A stretch of DNA of 64,000 bases from positions 117,501 through 181,500 of the forward strand of contig NW_026112159.1 in NCBI RefSeq assembly GCF_024679095.1, read 5' to 3'. This document shows positions 25,070 to 39,305 of the stretch, piece by piece (within the stretch, counting starts at the first letter, position 1; every line of letters begins with the position of its first letter). A program made the translations under genes and the position numbers. Under the pieces are notes generated by a model, which ran no database searches, was not told the origin of the DNA, and saw nothing but the letters and a program-made list of their open reading frames with translations. Source of the DNA: Eriocheir sinensis. Its lineage: Eukaryota > Arthropoda > Malacostraca > Decapoda > Varunidae.

Positions 25070-25503
25070 GTGGTTATTGTGTTATTGTCGTTCATACTAT
25101 TACTATTATTTTATTATTACTATTCTTTACTGGTATTTTTGTCATTATTATAATCACATAGTATTTTCCTGTATGTATTAAGCCAGCAAATGTCTACCTT
25201 ACATTATTTGTATCTTTCATAGTCAGTTTCAATCATGATCGACGCGGCCCCGCGCTGTTTAACCAAGTCATCTTCCAGGCAAATGCAATTCATGTGTTTC
25301 AACTGCAATTACATTATTTTCCTTGCGTGCAATAATCCGGTAAATGTCGATCTATATTTTGTGTTTCATTTATTCTGGGCATTAATGAAACTGCCTGCAG
25401 AATACACGTCAGTAATTAATCAATTACAGCTATCCACCAACTCCTTTCCTCTTTGACCTTTTCATCTTTGTCCCATCAGGCGCGTTCATTGATTCCTCCT
25501 CCT

Positions 25504-26480
25504 TTAAAAGAAAACAAAAAGGAGAGAACATGAGTAAGAAAGTAAAATAATGAGGAAGAAGGAGAGAGTGGAGAAGGTGGAAGACAGAGAGGATGAGAAT
25601 TGGCGATCAAATTTGCATGTGGAAGAAGGAAAAAACGAGAAAAAGAGTACCGGGAAATGGATGAAAAAACGAAAGAGGAAAAGGAGAATGACGAAGGAAG
25701 TGAACGAGAAATGGGAGGAAGGAGGAAGAGGGAGGAAGAAGAGTGCTGATAGGGTAGGGGAAGGATATCAACTGAATGTGGCAAAATAAATAAAGAGGAA
25801 GAGGAAGGAAAAATGGATATAATGTGGAAGACGAAATAGTTAACAAAGAGAAACAAGAGAGCATTGCATATAATAAAAAGAAGAGTGAGGAAGAGGAAAA
25901 GAGAGAGAATGACTGTAAAGTGCTGAAAGAGGATTAAGGAACTGGAAAAACTGAACGTGTAAGTGGGAAGAAAGAGGGAGAGGAAGAGGGAAGGCGAGAG
26001 TGGAGGTGAAAGGGAGATGAATGGGAAGTTTGATGGGAGGAGAGAGTGGAAGGCAGGACTGCGGTGGAGGCGGTGGAGATTAAAGGTGGAGGAGAAGGAG
26101 GAACGGGAAAGATGGAGGAGAGGGAAAGAGATAGAGGAAAGATGAGAGAAACAGGAAATGTGGAAGAGAAGGAGAGGGAGGAGCATGAAAGATGAAGGAG
26201 ATGGAGAGGGAGGAACAGGAAAGGTGGAGGAGATGGAGGAAAGTGAAAGGTGGAGGAGAGGGAGATGGAGGAACAGGAGAGGTGGAGGTAAAGAGGGGAG
26301 AGGAAAAGGAAAATGTAAACAAATAAATAAATATGTGTATAGATGAGAATAAATTAGAATATCAACAGAAGAGAAGTTTGTTTGTCGATCTTGTAAATGA
26401 TATAACTGGATGTATTTGGAGATAATATGAGAAGGGAAAAGAAAATTGTGAAATGAATACAAAGAAATTATAATCGCAGT
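25504..26480. repeat. Polypurine tract (right-arm partner)
   Basis: G/A-rich complement of 17096-18095 with GGTGGAGGAG and GAGAAGGAGG words. Not coding. Confidence 0.8.
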
Positions 26481-26483
26481 CGG

Positions 26484-28680
26484 CAAAAGAAAAATATCAA
26501 ATTGATGCTTTAATTAGCGTGTTGGAGATAAGTGCAAAGGCCTTAAGTGAAAAATGGGAAAGTGTAAAAGATAATACAAATATTGAAAAAGTTTTTGGAA
26601 TATTTAAAGAAGTAATGGTAACTGCAACAAAAAAAGTGTTAGGGATGAAAGTGGTGAGAGATGGAAAAAGAAAAGGAAATCCCTGGTGGACAGAAGAGAT
26701 AAGGAGGATTGTAAAAGAGAAAAGGGAACTTTTTAAGAAAACTCAAGAAAGAAATGTGTCTGAACAAGTAAAAAGGGAAAGGAAAAAGAAATATAGAGAA
26801 TGCAAACTGAAATTAAAACAAGCAATACAAGTAAGTAAGAAGAGAGTTGACGAAGACTTCGGAAAAAGACTAAGTGAAAAATATAAAGGAAACAGGAAAT
26901 CGTATTGGAAAGAAGTAAAAAACGAAAGAAATGCAGAAAATATCTCCTCAAGTAAAATAGATGCAGCTATGGATGTGAATGGAAAGATGTTGAAAGACGG
27001 GGAAGCTGTGAAAGAGATGGAGAGAATATTTCAAAAACTTAATGAATTTTGAGGATGGACGTCCAGCAGCTGTAACAGCAGCAGTTTTGAGTAGAGGTAG
27101 AGGAGGAGTATATAAAGAAAGGAGCATAACATATGAAGAAGTAAATCAGGCAATACAAATATTAAAAAATGGAGAGGCAGCAGGAACTGATGGACTCACA
27201 GCAAAAAAGTTGAAGTGTGGAGGAGATGTAGTCGTTAAATGGATGGTCAAGATATGTGAAGTAGCATGGAAGGTGGCAGCAGACTGGACGAAAGCCATCA
27301 TTGTCCCAGTTTACAAGGGGAGGGCAGGAGAGGGGAATGTGGGAGCTATAGAGGTATAAGTCTCCTGAGTATACCCGGAAAGGTATATGGAAAAGTCATA
27401 TTAGAGAGGATGCAAAGACTTGAAGAAGAGAAAATCAGTGAAGAACAAGGAGGCTTCAGGAAGGGAAGGGGATGTGGATCAGATATTTGCTTTCAGGATG
27501 GTAGTAGAAAAAATAATAGCAAAAGGAAAGAAACTATACGCTGCCTTCATGGATTTGGAAAAAAGCTTATGACAGAGTCGATTGGATTACATTGTGGGAT
27601 GTTTTAAAGATTGATGGTGTGGGAGGAAAACTGCTTAGTGCAATAAAGTCTTTCTATAAGGATGCATCTGCATGTGTCAAAATTACTGGAGAAACAAGTG
27701 AACATTTTGAGATAAAAGTGGGCTTAAGACAAGGGTGCGTCATGTCACCATGGTTATTCAATATTTATATGGATGGTGTTATTAGAGAAATTAAGGGCAA
27801 AGTTGGGAAAGTTGGAGTAAGACTGTTCGATGAGGGAAGGAAGTGGGTACTGAATTCGATACTGTTTGCTGATGACACGGTGTTCAATGCAGAAAATGAA
27901 AGTGACCTACAAAATTTGGTCAGTGTTTTTGATAGTGTATGAAATAGGAGAAAGCTGAAAGTAAATATCAACAAAAGTAAAGTGATGATTTGTGAGCGAA
28001 GTAGAAGTGAGGTTGTAGATTTTGTATGCCCATATAGAGTGGGAATTGAATGTGAAAAAGAATGCAAAATAATTTTGAATGGTGAAGAAATGGAGGAGGT
28101 CAATGAGTTTAAGTACCTTGGATCAGTTATGTGTAAGCATGGTGGTATGGAGGGAGAGACAAGAGAAATACAATAATAGTACCAACCCTCACGTATGCAA
28201 GTGATAAGTGGGCCTGGAATGAAAGTCAGAGGTCTAGAGTGCAGGCAGTGGAAATGAGTTATTTGAGGAGTGCTTGTGGTGTGAGTAGAATGGATGGAAT
28301 GAGTAATGAAAGTGTGTACGAGCGTTTTGGAATGTGTCACAGGGGTGAAGGGAAGAAGTGTGGAGTGGTGGAAGAAGTGAAGCGACAGACTTTACAGTAG
28401 TTTGGCCACATGGAGCGAATGGAGGAGAGTAAGATAACCAGAAGGGTGTATGTGAGTGAGATAGAGGGAGGGAATACTGGAGGACGACCTCCAGTGAAAG
28501 GAGGGATAGGGTGCATGAGTACGTTAGGGAGAGGTGGGAAAGATCTTTGAGAAACTTTGAGGAGGCAAGGAGGGAGTGTCTGGCTAGAGAAAGTTGGAGG
28601 CTCTTGTGCCGTGGCCATCCCCTGGTGGGAACTCCTAGGAGCAGGCGTCGATGAAATGATGATGATGATGATGAGACAAG
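26484..28680 (+). pseudogene. LINE-B, right-arm copy
   Basis: Same element as 14917-17095. The linker is better preserved here: GNPWWTEEIRRIVKEKREL reads through, whereas the left copy has compensating indels around 16860-16920. This copy has lost two bases in the GRGCVDQ region (near 27473), and it shares the extra A before the AYDRV motif (27560). The catalytic FADDT is at about 27865, and (ATG)n ends the element near 28660-28676. It is 5' truncated and not functional. Confidence 0.85.
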
Positions 28681-29234
28681 TGCACTTAATAGAAGAAGGT
28701 AATGAGACGGAAGTGAAGTTTATGAAAAGCAGAAAAAAAAACTTTATTAGCACCGGATAGAGACACTAGTACCGTTTCCAGTATGGCAAGGCAAGTAGTG
28801 TAAAAAAAGTTGAAGCAGCATTGTAAAAAGAGTAGTATAAGAAGTGAAGGCAAAAGGTACGGAAGGAATAACAGAAAGGAATAAACTTTCAGCTAATATG
28901 AACGAATGATGTTTTCAGTAATGGATTTTAATTACTAAGGAGTGGAAATTGATTAGTTCTAATTAGTGAAGAAAATTTGCGTGCTGAGTTGTAAAATGTG
29001 TCCTGGAGGTGACTACAAAGAGTAAGGATGGGAAAAAAAGTGTCAGAAATACATTAAAAAAATAAACCGAATAAAGTTTTCAGTAAAGCATTTTAATTAG
29101 TAAGATAAGGAATGGTGGAGCCAAAATAATTAAGAGGTGAATAATAAGTTAATGCAAGGCGTGTGGACGGCAGGATACTGTTATAAATATATTAAAAAGC
29201 AACGGATGAAAGGAGGCGCATTTCAATCAGCATA

Positions 29235-29528
29235 AGGTAAAGTTGGAGGCATACGCTGTAGCAGCGCGTGCCTCGGTGCTTATATCCGTAGCATTGGCCC
29301 TTGAGCCTGTGGTGGGAGGGAGCCCATTACCCTGGGACACAGGGCCAGTGTGACATCCGGGCTACCACAGTTTACCTTCCCCAGGTTTCCCCAGGTACCC
29401 ATTTATCGACCAGCCCGAAAGGGAGGATGAACAGCTGGGTGAGCTGGACGCCGACTGCCCGGGCCGGGATTCGAACCCGGGCTAGCGGAGTAGTAGCCAG
29501 GCGCGCTGACCACTAGACCACGGAGGCG
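29235..29528 (-). mobile_element. SINE2, right-arm copy
   Basis: Mirror of 14060-14355. The tRNA-like head is at 29528-29457, with the B-box seen as GGGATTCGAACCC on the + strand. It appears identical to its partner by eye. Confidence 0.85.
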
Positions 29529-30179
29529 TAATCAGTATAAGCTGGAGGCAAAATAAGTAAAAGGTGATCAAAAGGTGAGTTCAAAGAATGTTGGACGAAA
29601 GTTAGGAAAAAGTACTCACAATAAAAGATCAAATAAGTTTTTTACCGATGCGTTTTGACTAGTTACAAAAAGGCTGAGGTGCACTGATTCAAAGGTGAAA
29701 AGGTGAGTGGAAAGAAAGTCCTTAGAGAGCAAGGCAGTGTTAACATATCACCGGATAAAAGGGAATAATAATCCTTTCAGAAACGCATTTTATCCAGTGT
29801 TAGAAAATATGACTTAGTGGTAAACTTAATACATCATCTAATGTATTAGCGGTAATTGAGTAATTGCCCTGTTGAGCTAGTCAGCTAGAAAGACAAAAAA
29901 AATATAACGCAGAGGCTGAGGAAAACATATACGAGGTGAAGGAAAATAAGAAAAATAATGTGAAGGTAAAATACCAGAAACAACAACAAAAAGACAATTA
30001 ATAAGTCCTGGGAAAAAATAACGATTGAGGAGGATTGGACATATAAAATATGATGAATACAAAGTGGTAAAGGTAGAGTAAACATAAATGTTAGGAAATA
30101 TGCACACAAGAACAATGAATAACAGAGAACATGAAATATTAAATGCATGAAAGATGGACAAGAGCGAATAACGAACAGC

Positions 30180-30415
30180 ACATCCCGCGAAGGGACAATC
30201 GCCGGTAGCCACTCGCTAACCCGCCGCCGCCAACCTTCGTCCATTAGTAACGAGCAGCACATCCCGCGACGGGACAATCGCCGGTAGCCACTCGCTAACC
30301 CGCCGCCGCCAACCTTCGTCCATTAGTAACGAGCAGCACATCCCGCGACGGGACAATCGCCGGTAGCCACTCGCTAACCTGCCGCCGCCAACCTTCGTCC
30401 ATTAGTAATCAAGGT
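30180..30415. repeat. 79-bp unit in three tandem copies, right arm
   Basis: Mirror of 13178-13414, with the same number of copies and one or two base differences. Confidence 0.9.
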
Positions 30416-30877
30416 AAAAAGAGTTTGTGTTAATATTTTTCTTCGTGCGCCGCGTCCTGTCCATTACGAACGAGAACTTCACGGCCAGAAACGTTACAGA
30501 AAAATATAGATTCAGTTCTCAGTCCGCATTATACACTTCACGTTTTATTCCCCATACTTTTACTTGTGCTGAAAGACGATTTTTTCATCACGGCACGAAA
30601 AATTTATCAATGTTACCAAAACATTCTACTCAATTCCCATTCTGCATAACACAATTAGCATTTTCTTCTAATTATTTTCCTACATAAATCAGCACCACCT
30701 AAGATCCAATATAGCCTTTTTTCTCTTATCTTAGCGTGCACTTTTCTTCTTTTATTAATCCCATCATTAATTTCTTTATTGTTATTTTTTCTCTCGCTCA
30801 CCTTCGTTCACATTATCATTTTATCTTTCCAATTGTCCCCGTAAAACTTTCAACTGTTGCGCGAACACGCACACATA

Positions 30878-30912
<35 letters not shown>

Positions 30913-31203
30913 GACATTCTTTCCTTGGATATATTCTCTTTTCATAAAACAACATTCCTTTCTTCATAAATACCTAATAATTGTTTGCTTGAGACTCAGA
31001 ACGCACTTTCCTCAACACACCAACGCCACACACATGTAAAAATGAACAAATTAGTTTCTTTTAACAAAAAGTAACACAAAACACCGTTCATAATTTCCCA
31101 TCGATAATACATGAATCAACATCAACATGAAACATAACATTATATTCAACATTACGATCAAAACAGTCCATTCGTATCAACACTCACTCATCCCACATGC
31201 ATG

Positions 31204-31582
31204 GGTAGGCGGTGGCCGAACTGGTAGCGTACTGGGCCCACATTCACCGCGTGATGGACGACGCGGGTTCGAATCCCCACGCTACCACTCGGATTTTTCA
31301 GTCCCCGCCGAGTGGCTTAAAACTACCCACATGCTGTCCTGAAGACCACCCATCAACCCGGACTCTAGAGGAAGCCGTCCAAGCGAGTCAAGAACGAGTT
31401 CCGGGGGGCAGCATGAGCCAATGCAAGATGGCGCCACTATAAACACTCGCCTGCGCCAGAACGGGCTGGGCCGACCATCAGGCCCCACCTGGAAGAAGCC
31501 TTGGGCCGACCATCAGGCCCCACCACGAAGATGCCTACCGGCGCAACAGGCAACGACGTAAAAAAAAAAAAAAAAAAAAAAA
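31204..31582 (+). mobile_element. SINE1, right-arm copy
   Basis: Mirror of 12041-12412. It carries the tRNA-like head with A-box region GGCCGAACTGGTAGCG and B-box GGGTTCGAATCCC, the duplicated GGGCCGACCATCAGGCCCC, and a poly(A) tail of ~23 bases (31560-31582) against ~14 in the left arm. Confidence 0.85.
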
Positions 31583-32268
31583 ACCCTTTTTATCCTTTCC
31601 TCCTCCTCCTCCTCCTCTTGCTCCTCCAAATCACACAAAACACACACATCCTTAATAGAGGAAGACCTAATACCCTCGCAGCCGTTTTTCTGTTGCAATA
31701 CTACGACTAGCCGATAAAAAAAAGGAACCACAATCCCCTCCAATCCCATTTTCTGCCAAGGAAGGACGTGAGCAAGCGGAAAAAAAACACCCGAACCGAA
31801 AACGGACAAAAAAAAAGGGGAGAGAGTAAAAGGAATACGCTAGGCACTGACGGGGTCCAAAAATATCCAATTGCTCAGTCATGCTCTCAGTCTCTGCCGA
31901 AACGAAGGCAGAACATTATGGTGGGAGGGGTGTGTCGGGCAGGGCCGGGCAACACGGGGACGGGAGGCGCGGCAGGGTGCTCTGACCTCTCCTGACCCCG
32001 CACGGAAGGCCCGGAGTGGCTGGCCTCGCCCCTGTCCTCACCGCCCGCCCCGCACACACCAAATTAGGTCTTGGCTCCAACAGCGACCTCCATGATTTGC
32101 ATTTCCGCTCTCTCTCTCTCCCCGCCAGATGGCTTCCCATGCCTGACGGGCCGCTACGTTAAGGCACAATTCCCCGGCTTCGCCGCACACTCACCTGCCC
32201 ACGCACACACGTACACATATATCAGGCACAGGCACACACACACAGGTACACACACACACAGACAAAGA

Positions 32269-32269
<1 letters not shown>

Positions 32270-32335
<66 letters not shown>
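32270..32335. repeat. (CA)n microsatellite
   Basis: Mirror of 11192-11259. Confidence 0.95.
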
Positions 32336-32336
<1 letters not shown>

Positions 32337-33316
32337 TTCATATTTTTTTAAACTTTTCTTAAGTTGCTAAATACTCAAAATCGGCATATTTTTTTTCATA
32401 TCTATCTCCTATTTTAAACCGATAATATGTATAAAACCGAATGTACTATACACCAAAAGATGCAGAACTGTAATACAAATAAAATGAGACTACTAAGAAG
32501 TCTCTATGACCTATTGTTGAAGACAAAATATTTTTCTTGACATTCAAATTATCGGGCCAAATATGACAATGATTATTAACGATGGATGCTTTATAGTTGT
32601 TTAACTAGATTTTTGGGATAGCATCAGACATTCCCAAGCACCTTAGACATCCACCTATTCAGCATTTGGGTACTTAAGTTTCGTCCCGCTCACAGAACAC
32701 ATGTCACAGTCATTATCATTGCCACCATGACTAGCATCGTGTTTTCTTCTTTTTATCCTTTTGTCTTACTTTTCTTGCTTTCCATTTCCTTATTATTGTC
32801 TTTTTTCTTATAAATGTTGCTCTTTTTTCAGTTATTATTTTTCTTCATGTTATTTATGTCATCATTTTTATCACCATTCCCTATACATCATCTTACGCTA
32901 ACTTGCCCATTATCATCAGCTGCTGTTTATATGTGTAACAGTTTCATCATCTTTTACGTGTTTATTAAGTGAGAATCGTCTGCCAGGTCACCCAAAAAGT
33001 AAAACAACTACGTGGATGTGATTATTACAGTGGGAGCTTTTGAGAAGGCGTGGGAACTTTTGTGAAATCAGTGGGAACTTTTTTTTCAGTGGTGGTCAAA
33101 TGACTACGAACTCCTGTAAATAAACAAAAACAATAACATCAATCAATAACACAAAAAAATAACGAAAAAAATTAACAAGAACAACGCTCTAAGGCATCAC
33201 TAGATAACAAATACGAAATGACAACGAAAAAAAAGTCCAAGATATTCCTTCCCTCACCCGCCAATGAATGTGTTGATGTGCAAGGAAGATTATGTGTGGC
33301 AAACAGGGTGAAGGCG

Positions 33317-33321
<5 letters not shown>

Positions 33322-33382
<61 letters not shown>
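33322..33382. repeat. (CA)n microsatellite
   Basis: Mirror of 10158-10205, about 12 bases longer. Confidence 0.95.
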
Positions 33383-33384
<2 letters not shown>

Positions 33385-33494
33385 ATTCACCGCTATCGTC
33401 GCTTCTACCGTCACGCTTGTAATGCCATAGCCGTATTTCACTGTTTGGGGGGAGCTGAGCCCCCCTCACCCCCTCTACCCACATCGCCTGCCCC

Positions 33495-33775
33495 CTTTAC
33501 AATTGATCAATCAAATAGAACAAGAAAAAATCACAATTTGAAGATAGGTGGTAAAAGGTTCTCGTCGCACGAAGCTAAACACTTCTTCAATCGAGTTGTT
33601 AATGTTTGGAACTTTCTACCCTGTGATGTCGTTGATAGTACAACAGTTACGGCCTTCAAGAATAGATTAGACAAGTATTTTGAGTCCAACCAGACTCATT
33701 GTCGTAATAACGTTAAGGTAGGGCGGAACAGCTGGAATGGAGAAATGGGGTCAAGAATACTTTTTTTTTTTTTTT
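33495..33775 (+). pseudogene. CR1-like LINE 3' fragment, right-arm copy
   Basis: Mirror of 9778-10065. It encodes the same KHFFNRVVNVWNFLP and FKNRLDKYF blocks and ends in a T-rich run. Confidence 0.75.
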
Positions 33776-34142
33776 ACATATTTTCATAGGAAAACTATCT
33801 AAAAAAACATATATGACAATGAGAACAATGGGAGCGGCTAGGAAAACGTTTTAAAGGGACGCGGTGCGCAGACATTTACACGCCCGGGTGGACTTTAAAT
33901 CTTATGTACAAGGAGTTTCTGCTGTATTTTCTTCACTTAGGCTTGATGGGATACGCCGATATGGTACCCACGTGGTAGTGTGGAGGGGAGGGAGGGAGGC
34001 AGCAGTGACTTACTCAGCCAAACTGAGCCAGTGACCATTGTGTCGTCGTAGAGAGAGGAGGCTTCTTTGTCTCTACACTCGTTCCTGTTGTGCCTTACTG
34101 TTTAGAAGCGCTGAGAACTCTTTCTCTACCAGACTTTCAACC

Positions 34143-34580
34143 ATGGGACTGACAAAGAAAGAGAAAGAGCGCATGAAGAAGATGACAGAGGAGAGAAGCA
34201 GGAAGAGGAGAGAGAAGAGAGAACAACACGAGGCGGGAGAGGCGGGGCCTGCAGCGAGGCTCGGGGCGGCACTACGTCATCAACCAGCTGATCCGGCCAG
34301 CGCCACACCCCCTCTTCCACCTCTGCCAACCACATCACCCCAACAGACATCAAATCCTGCCTCACGATCAAGTTTTAAACTTGACAATGTGCCTGAAGTG
34401 GAGATAAAAGAAACAAGTCACAGAAGATACAGATTTGTAGACATAGACAATGTGATTGAGTGGGCCACACGTTTTGCCAGGTGTGAGTGTGGAAGAAAAA
34501 TGAATGTCAAGGAAGTTCTGGGACTTGGAAATGTGTCACACCTTGTGTCTACTTGCAGTGACTGTGACAAAGAGAGCTAA
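34143..34580 (+). CDS. Zinc-binding transposase-like N-terminal fragment, right-arm copy (145 aa)
   Basis: ATG at 34143 in CCATGG context; stop TAA at 34578-34580. It matches 8961-9398 except K to E near residue 9, R to K near residue 21 and at least one synonymous change (an Ala codon in the GAALRH region). Both copies remain open, keep the CxC...CxxC cysteines and have no frameshift, unlike the neighbouring LINEs. Function is unknown, and the truncated end argues for a transposon remnant. Confidence 0.4.
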   Translation: MGLTKKEKERMKKMTEERSRKRREKREQHEAGEAGPAARLGAALRHQPADPASATPPLPPLPTTSPQQTSNPASRSSFKLDNVPEVEIKETSHRRYRFVDIDNVIEWATRFARCECGRKMNVKEVLGLGNVSHLVSTCSDCDKES

Positions 34581-34919
34581 AAGCGCGAAGAATCATCAAC
34601 TCATGGGACCCACTGTCAGTCACTGGAAATACGCGGTTGAGAAAAGAATGCATTTCCTTATTGTAAATACATTATATTGATAACTTTTGACTATTACATA
34701 TTATATTAGTGTGTAGTATATGTTTGTAGTGCATATATGTAAAAATGAATGTAATCGTGCAATAAATAAATGCAATAACTAACAAAATATGTAATGTGAA
34801 AACTTTAAACGCGTTTTTCTCAAAACCACAAAAAATAACTTCAAAAATCAGTTCTGCAAAGAATACTCCATGGAGCTTGATGAAAATCACTACACTTATA
34901 CATTTTGGGTGTATCTACA

Positions 34920-35068
34920 TTTACAAGTAGCGGTTTTTTGAAATATTGAAAAGAAAATGGTTTTTGAGTGTTTTTTTGGTAAAAAATTGTGACGTAACGA
35001 TTTACATGAAATTGCGACAACGATTACTCGCGAACTATACAAAATTTAGCAAAACCGCTACTTGTAAA
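34920..35068. repeat. 149-bp segment with 18-bp inverted repeats, right-arm copy
   Basis: The same perfect 18-bp inverted repeats as at 8473-8621, here at 34920-34937 and 35051-35068. Confidence 0.75.
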
Positions 35069-35899
35069 TATTTCTACAACATTCAACTACTACCATGCAA
35101 AATTTCGTAACTCTAAAACGAAAACTGTATTTTACGCTGATTTTTAAAGTCTTGACCTCATGAGGTCATGACCTGACCAATTAGCAGGTTCTACCTTTGG
35201 GATAGTATCTGAAACATGATTTTAAACATAATAGAGAAGTTTGAGGCAAAAATATTCAAAACTTTTTTTTTATGAATATTTTTTACCTACCCGTTCCGCC
35301 TGGCCCTACAGCTCCCTCTCTCTCTTACTCTCCTCCATGATCCCTTTTCTCTCTCTCTCCCTTCCCTCTTATCTGTACCTTCATCACCTCCCATCATTGC
35401 CCTACTTCCCAACCTCTTCCCACTCAACTCTTTTCAACCCCCTCCCCCTCCCCCTCCCCCTCCCCTTCCCGTCTCCTCATCACCACAAATCACGGTCGCC
35501 TGATGTTCATGCACTCCCCATCGCCCCATCCATCCTCCCTCTCCTTTATCTGACGCCACAATAGCCCCTTCCCTTCCTCCTTTCCCTTGTCCCTTCCCTA
35601 ACCCTTCCTCGTCTCCCTTTATTCAGAGTCAGTTTCCCTTCCCCTCCCCTCCACCCTCCCTTCGTCTTGTGCTCTCTCTTATTTGCCCTTTACCTTTTAT
35701 ACATATTTCTTTCTCATTCCCTCGTCTTCTCTTTCCCAATACGTTTCACGCTCCATGCTTTTCCCTTCTATTTCTCCTTGTCTTCTTTGCTCTCCAACAC
35801 TCCCCAGTTTTCGGAAGTCTGTTTGAAGGGAGGCAAAGACTGTCACGTAAAGGCGGCACATGTCATTCTCTTATACTGTACAAACTGCACTTGTCTTAT

Positions 35900-36525
35900 T
35901 ATTTTCCAACTTTTTCCCTTCTCTTTTTCGGGTGGTGGCTGGGACGGTCACTCCACACACAGACATTCACTAATCTATGTTTTCTTTCTATTCTCCTTCT
36001 TTCAGGGTGTAGGAAGGGGCAGGTACTCGATGATAATAATAAGAGCAAAGAAAGAAGAAATGAGGGAAGGGAAAAGAAAAAAAAAGAAAGCGGAGTAGAG
36101 GAAAAGAGGAAATTAAGCTGGGAGAGATGGAGGGAAAGATGACTTAATCGATCACACATGCAGTTTCCAAGACTCCTCCTTTCGGGAGTTGAGAGGGGGA
36201 GAGGGGGGGGGGGAGCTGCACATACAAAGAGTCACATGCATGATTTTTTTCTTCTAAGGAAATGAATGGTGGAAGAGATGGAGGAAGAGATAACACAAAC
36301 GGACGCACATACACATTTCAATCCTTCTTCTTTCGGTCAGTGAGAGGGCGGGGTACTCCATATGCAAAAGATCACACATGTATATTTTTTCCCTCCCAAA
36401 GCCTCGATCTGCAGAAAGGCAACAGTAATGGCGGAGCAAACGTCGACTTCCAGCACTTGGCGTATGGCTCGGGCCGCAACCTGCACTGAATGCGAAATAT
36501 CATCCTCTTGCCTAGCCATTCATGC
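35900..36525. repeat. Diverged modules, right-arm copy
   Basis: Mirror of 7015-7640, including the CTCCTYCTTTCGG-type words and the GC-balanced segment at 36365-36520. Confidence 0.4.
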
Positions 36526-36529
36526 AGGG

Positions 36530-38112
36530 AGATGGTGGTGGGGATTAAGGGAGGAGGAAGGGGGAGGGAGGAAGGGGAAGGGAGGAAAGGAGAGGAGGAG
36601 AGAGCGGAAGAGGGTGAAGAAAGGGGGAGGGAGGAAGGAGAAGGAGGGAAGAGAGAGCAAGGAGGAGTAGGAAGAGAGTGATGCGGAAGTAGAAAGAGTA
36701 AAAGATGCGGAAAGAGATGAGAGGGAGAGGAGAAGGAGGAAGAAGATGGGGGGAGAAGGGCAGAATGAAGGGGAGAGGTGGAAAGGGTGAGGCAGGAAGT
36801 GTTGAAGATGTGGGGGAAAAGAGAGCAAAAGGAGAAGCAAGGGAGTGATGCGAAAGAAAAAAAGAGTAAAAGATGCTGAGGGAGAGTAAGAGGAGGCAGA
36901 GGATGGAGTGTGCGAGTAATAAGAGAGAGGGGAAGGGAAGGGGGGGAATGGAGGGAGAGTGTGTTGAGATGGGGAGGAGGAGAGAGCAGGAGCGAGGAAG
37001 GGGAGAGGTGGAGATAGAAAGAGTGGATGATGGGGAGGGAGAAAGTAAGGGGATGGAGTGTGAGGGAGAGGAAGACGGGGAGGGAAAGGTATATATGGAG
37101 AAAAATAGAGGAGGAGGAGGAGGGAAGGGAGAGGGAAAGTTAGAAGGAATTATAGAGGGAGAAGAAAGGGGAGATAGAGAGGTGAGGGAAAGGTAGCGGG
37201 CAGGATGTAGGAGAGGATTGAAAAATGAAACTGAAAACAGAACAAAATATAGGGAAGGATTATGGAAGGAAAAGATGGAAAGGATGGTGAGTAATGGAGT
37301 AGGATGAAAGAAAATATGAGAAGGGAAACGGGAAAGGATGGATGGAAAAGATATGGCGGCAAGGAGATATGGAGGAAAAAAGGGAGAATATAAGAAAAAG
37401 CAAAACAATAAAAAAGAATAAAAAGGACATAGAAAGGAACAAAAAAAACAATAGGAAACTCACCAAAATAAAGGAAAATAATCAATAAAGGAAATAAAAA
37501 AGATATAAAAGGAGAACAACGAAAATGCAAGAGAGGAATAGAAAAGCAGAGAGGAAGTAGGCAAATTTAAAGAAGGAGAAATAAAAGGAAAGAAGACAAA
37601 GAGAAGCAAAGAAAAGAGAGAAGGAAACAAGGAGATAAAGAGGCTGCCGGAAGATAAACTACGAACTGTTGAAGAGACAAAAGGACGGAACGATTTATAA
37701 AGAAGAAAAAGGAGAAAGGAGAGACAATGACAAATGGAGACAGGAAGAGGAAGAAAGTGACAGGAAGAGGAAGAAAGAGACAGGAAGAGGAAGAAAGAGA
37801 CAGAAAGAAAAAAAGAAAGAAAACAAACAAATTATATATAAACAGAAGACACACGGAACGCGAAGACAAGAGAGAAAGCGAAGTAATGGACGTGGAAGTG
37901 TTGTAGAAAATTGGAGAGAAAAAACAAAAAAAGCAGACGTGAATGTAGTGGAAAAAGAGAAGATAAAAATGTTTGCAAGGATAGAAAAATCTTGAAAAAT
38001 GGAAACGAATAAACAAGAAAGAAGAAGGAAAAAAAGGAGGGGAGAAAACAAGTTAGGGATGAAGGAGAAATGAACAAGAGGAAGTAACTAAAGAGATTAA
38101 GAAAGAAAGAGA
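36530..38112. repeat. Polypurine tract, right arm
   Basis: G/A-rich complement of the pyrimidine tract at 5380-7010, with GGAGGGAGGAAGG and GGAAGAGGAAGAAAGAGACA repeats. Confidence 0.8.
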
Positions 38113-38342
<230 letters not shown>

Positions 38343-38436
38343 TGAGGTTGAGGAAAGAGAGCAAAGAGGAAGTGTGAAGTGTTTAAGAAATAGGCCGAGA
38401 TTTGATCCTCGAGTTATTTGTTTCTTCTTGACGCGG

Positions 38437-38602
38437 GAAGGAAGGAAGGGAGAGAGGAAGGAAGGAAGAGAGGAAGGAAGGAAGGAAGGAAGGATGTGAG
38501 AGAGGAAGGAAGGAAGAGAGGAAGGAAGGAAGGAAGGAAGGAAGGGAGAGAGGAAGGAAGGAAGGGAGGAAGAAAGGAAGGAAGGAAGGGAGGGAGGAGG
38601 AG
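38437..38602. repeat. (GGAA)n repeat, right arm
   Basis: Mirror of 5100-5255 with a different arrangement of GAGA interruptions and an extra ATGTGAGA word near 38492. Confidence 0.92.
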
Positions 38603-38646
38603 AAGAGAGGAAAGCCAGATCCAGTTTTCTGTATCATTTGCACTTT

Positions 38647-38875
<229 letters not shown>

Positions 38876-39100
38876 CACTTTGGTAGTCATCCAGCGCTCG
38901 TCTCTTTCGTTTCAAGTATTTTTCAATTCGTTTTATTTTTTCTGCTTCGTTTTAAAACATTTTCGTGTCTGTTCGTTGCTTCGTTAGTCTCTTAGTCAAG
39001 CAATCAGTCGGTCAGTTCTCCAGTTTGTCTGTCTGAATTTGTTTCTCTGTCTATATGAACGTTGTTTATGACTCTCCCTTGCTTATCTGTCAGAGTGTCT

Positions 39101-39107
39101 ATCTGCC

Positions 39108-39142
<35 letters not shown>

Positions 39143-39223
39143 TTGTGTATTTACCTGTATTTGCCTTTGTTTGTTTATCTGTCTGTCTGTCTGTATCTGT
39201 CTATCTATCATAGATAGGGGGGG

Positions 39224-39305
<82 letters not shown>
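39101..39305. repeat. (CTGT)n, (CT)n and (TA)n cluster, right arm
   Basis: CTGT tetranucleotides at 39101-39138, (CT)n at 39227-39289 and (TA)n at 39290-39305, mirroring 4389-4740. Confidence 0.93.
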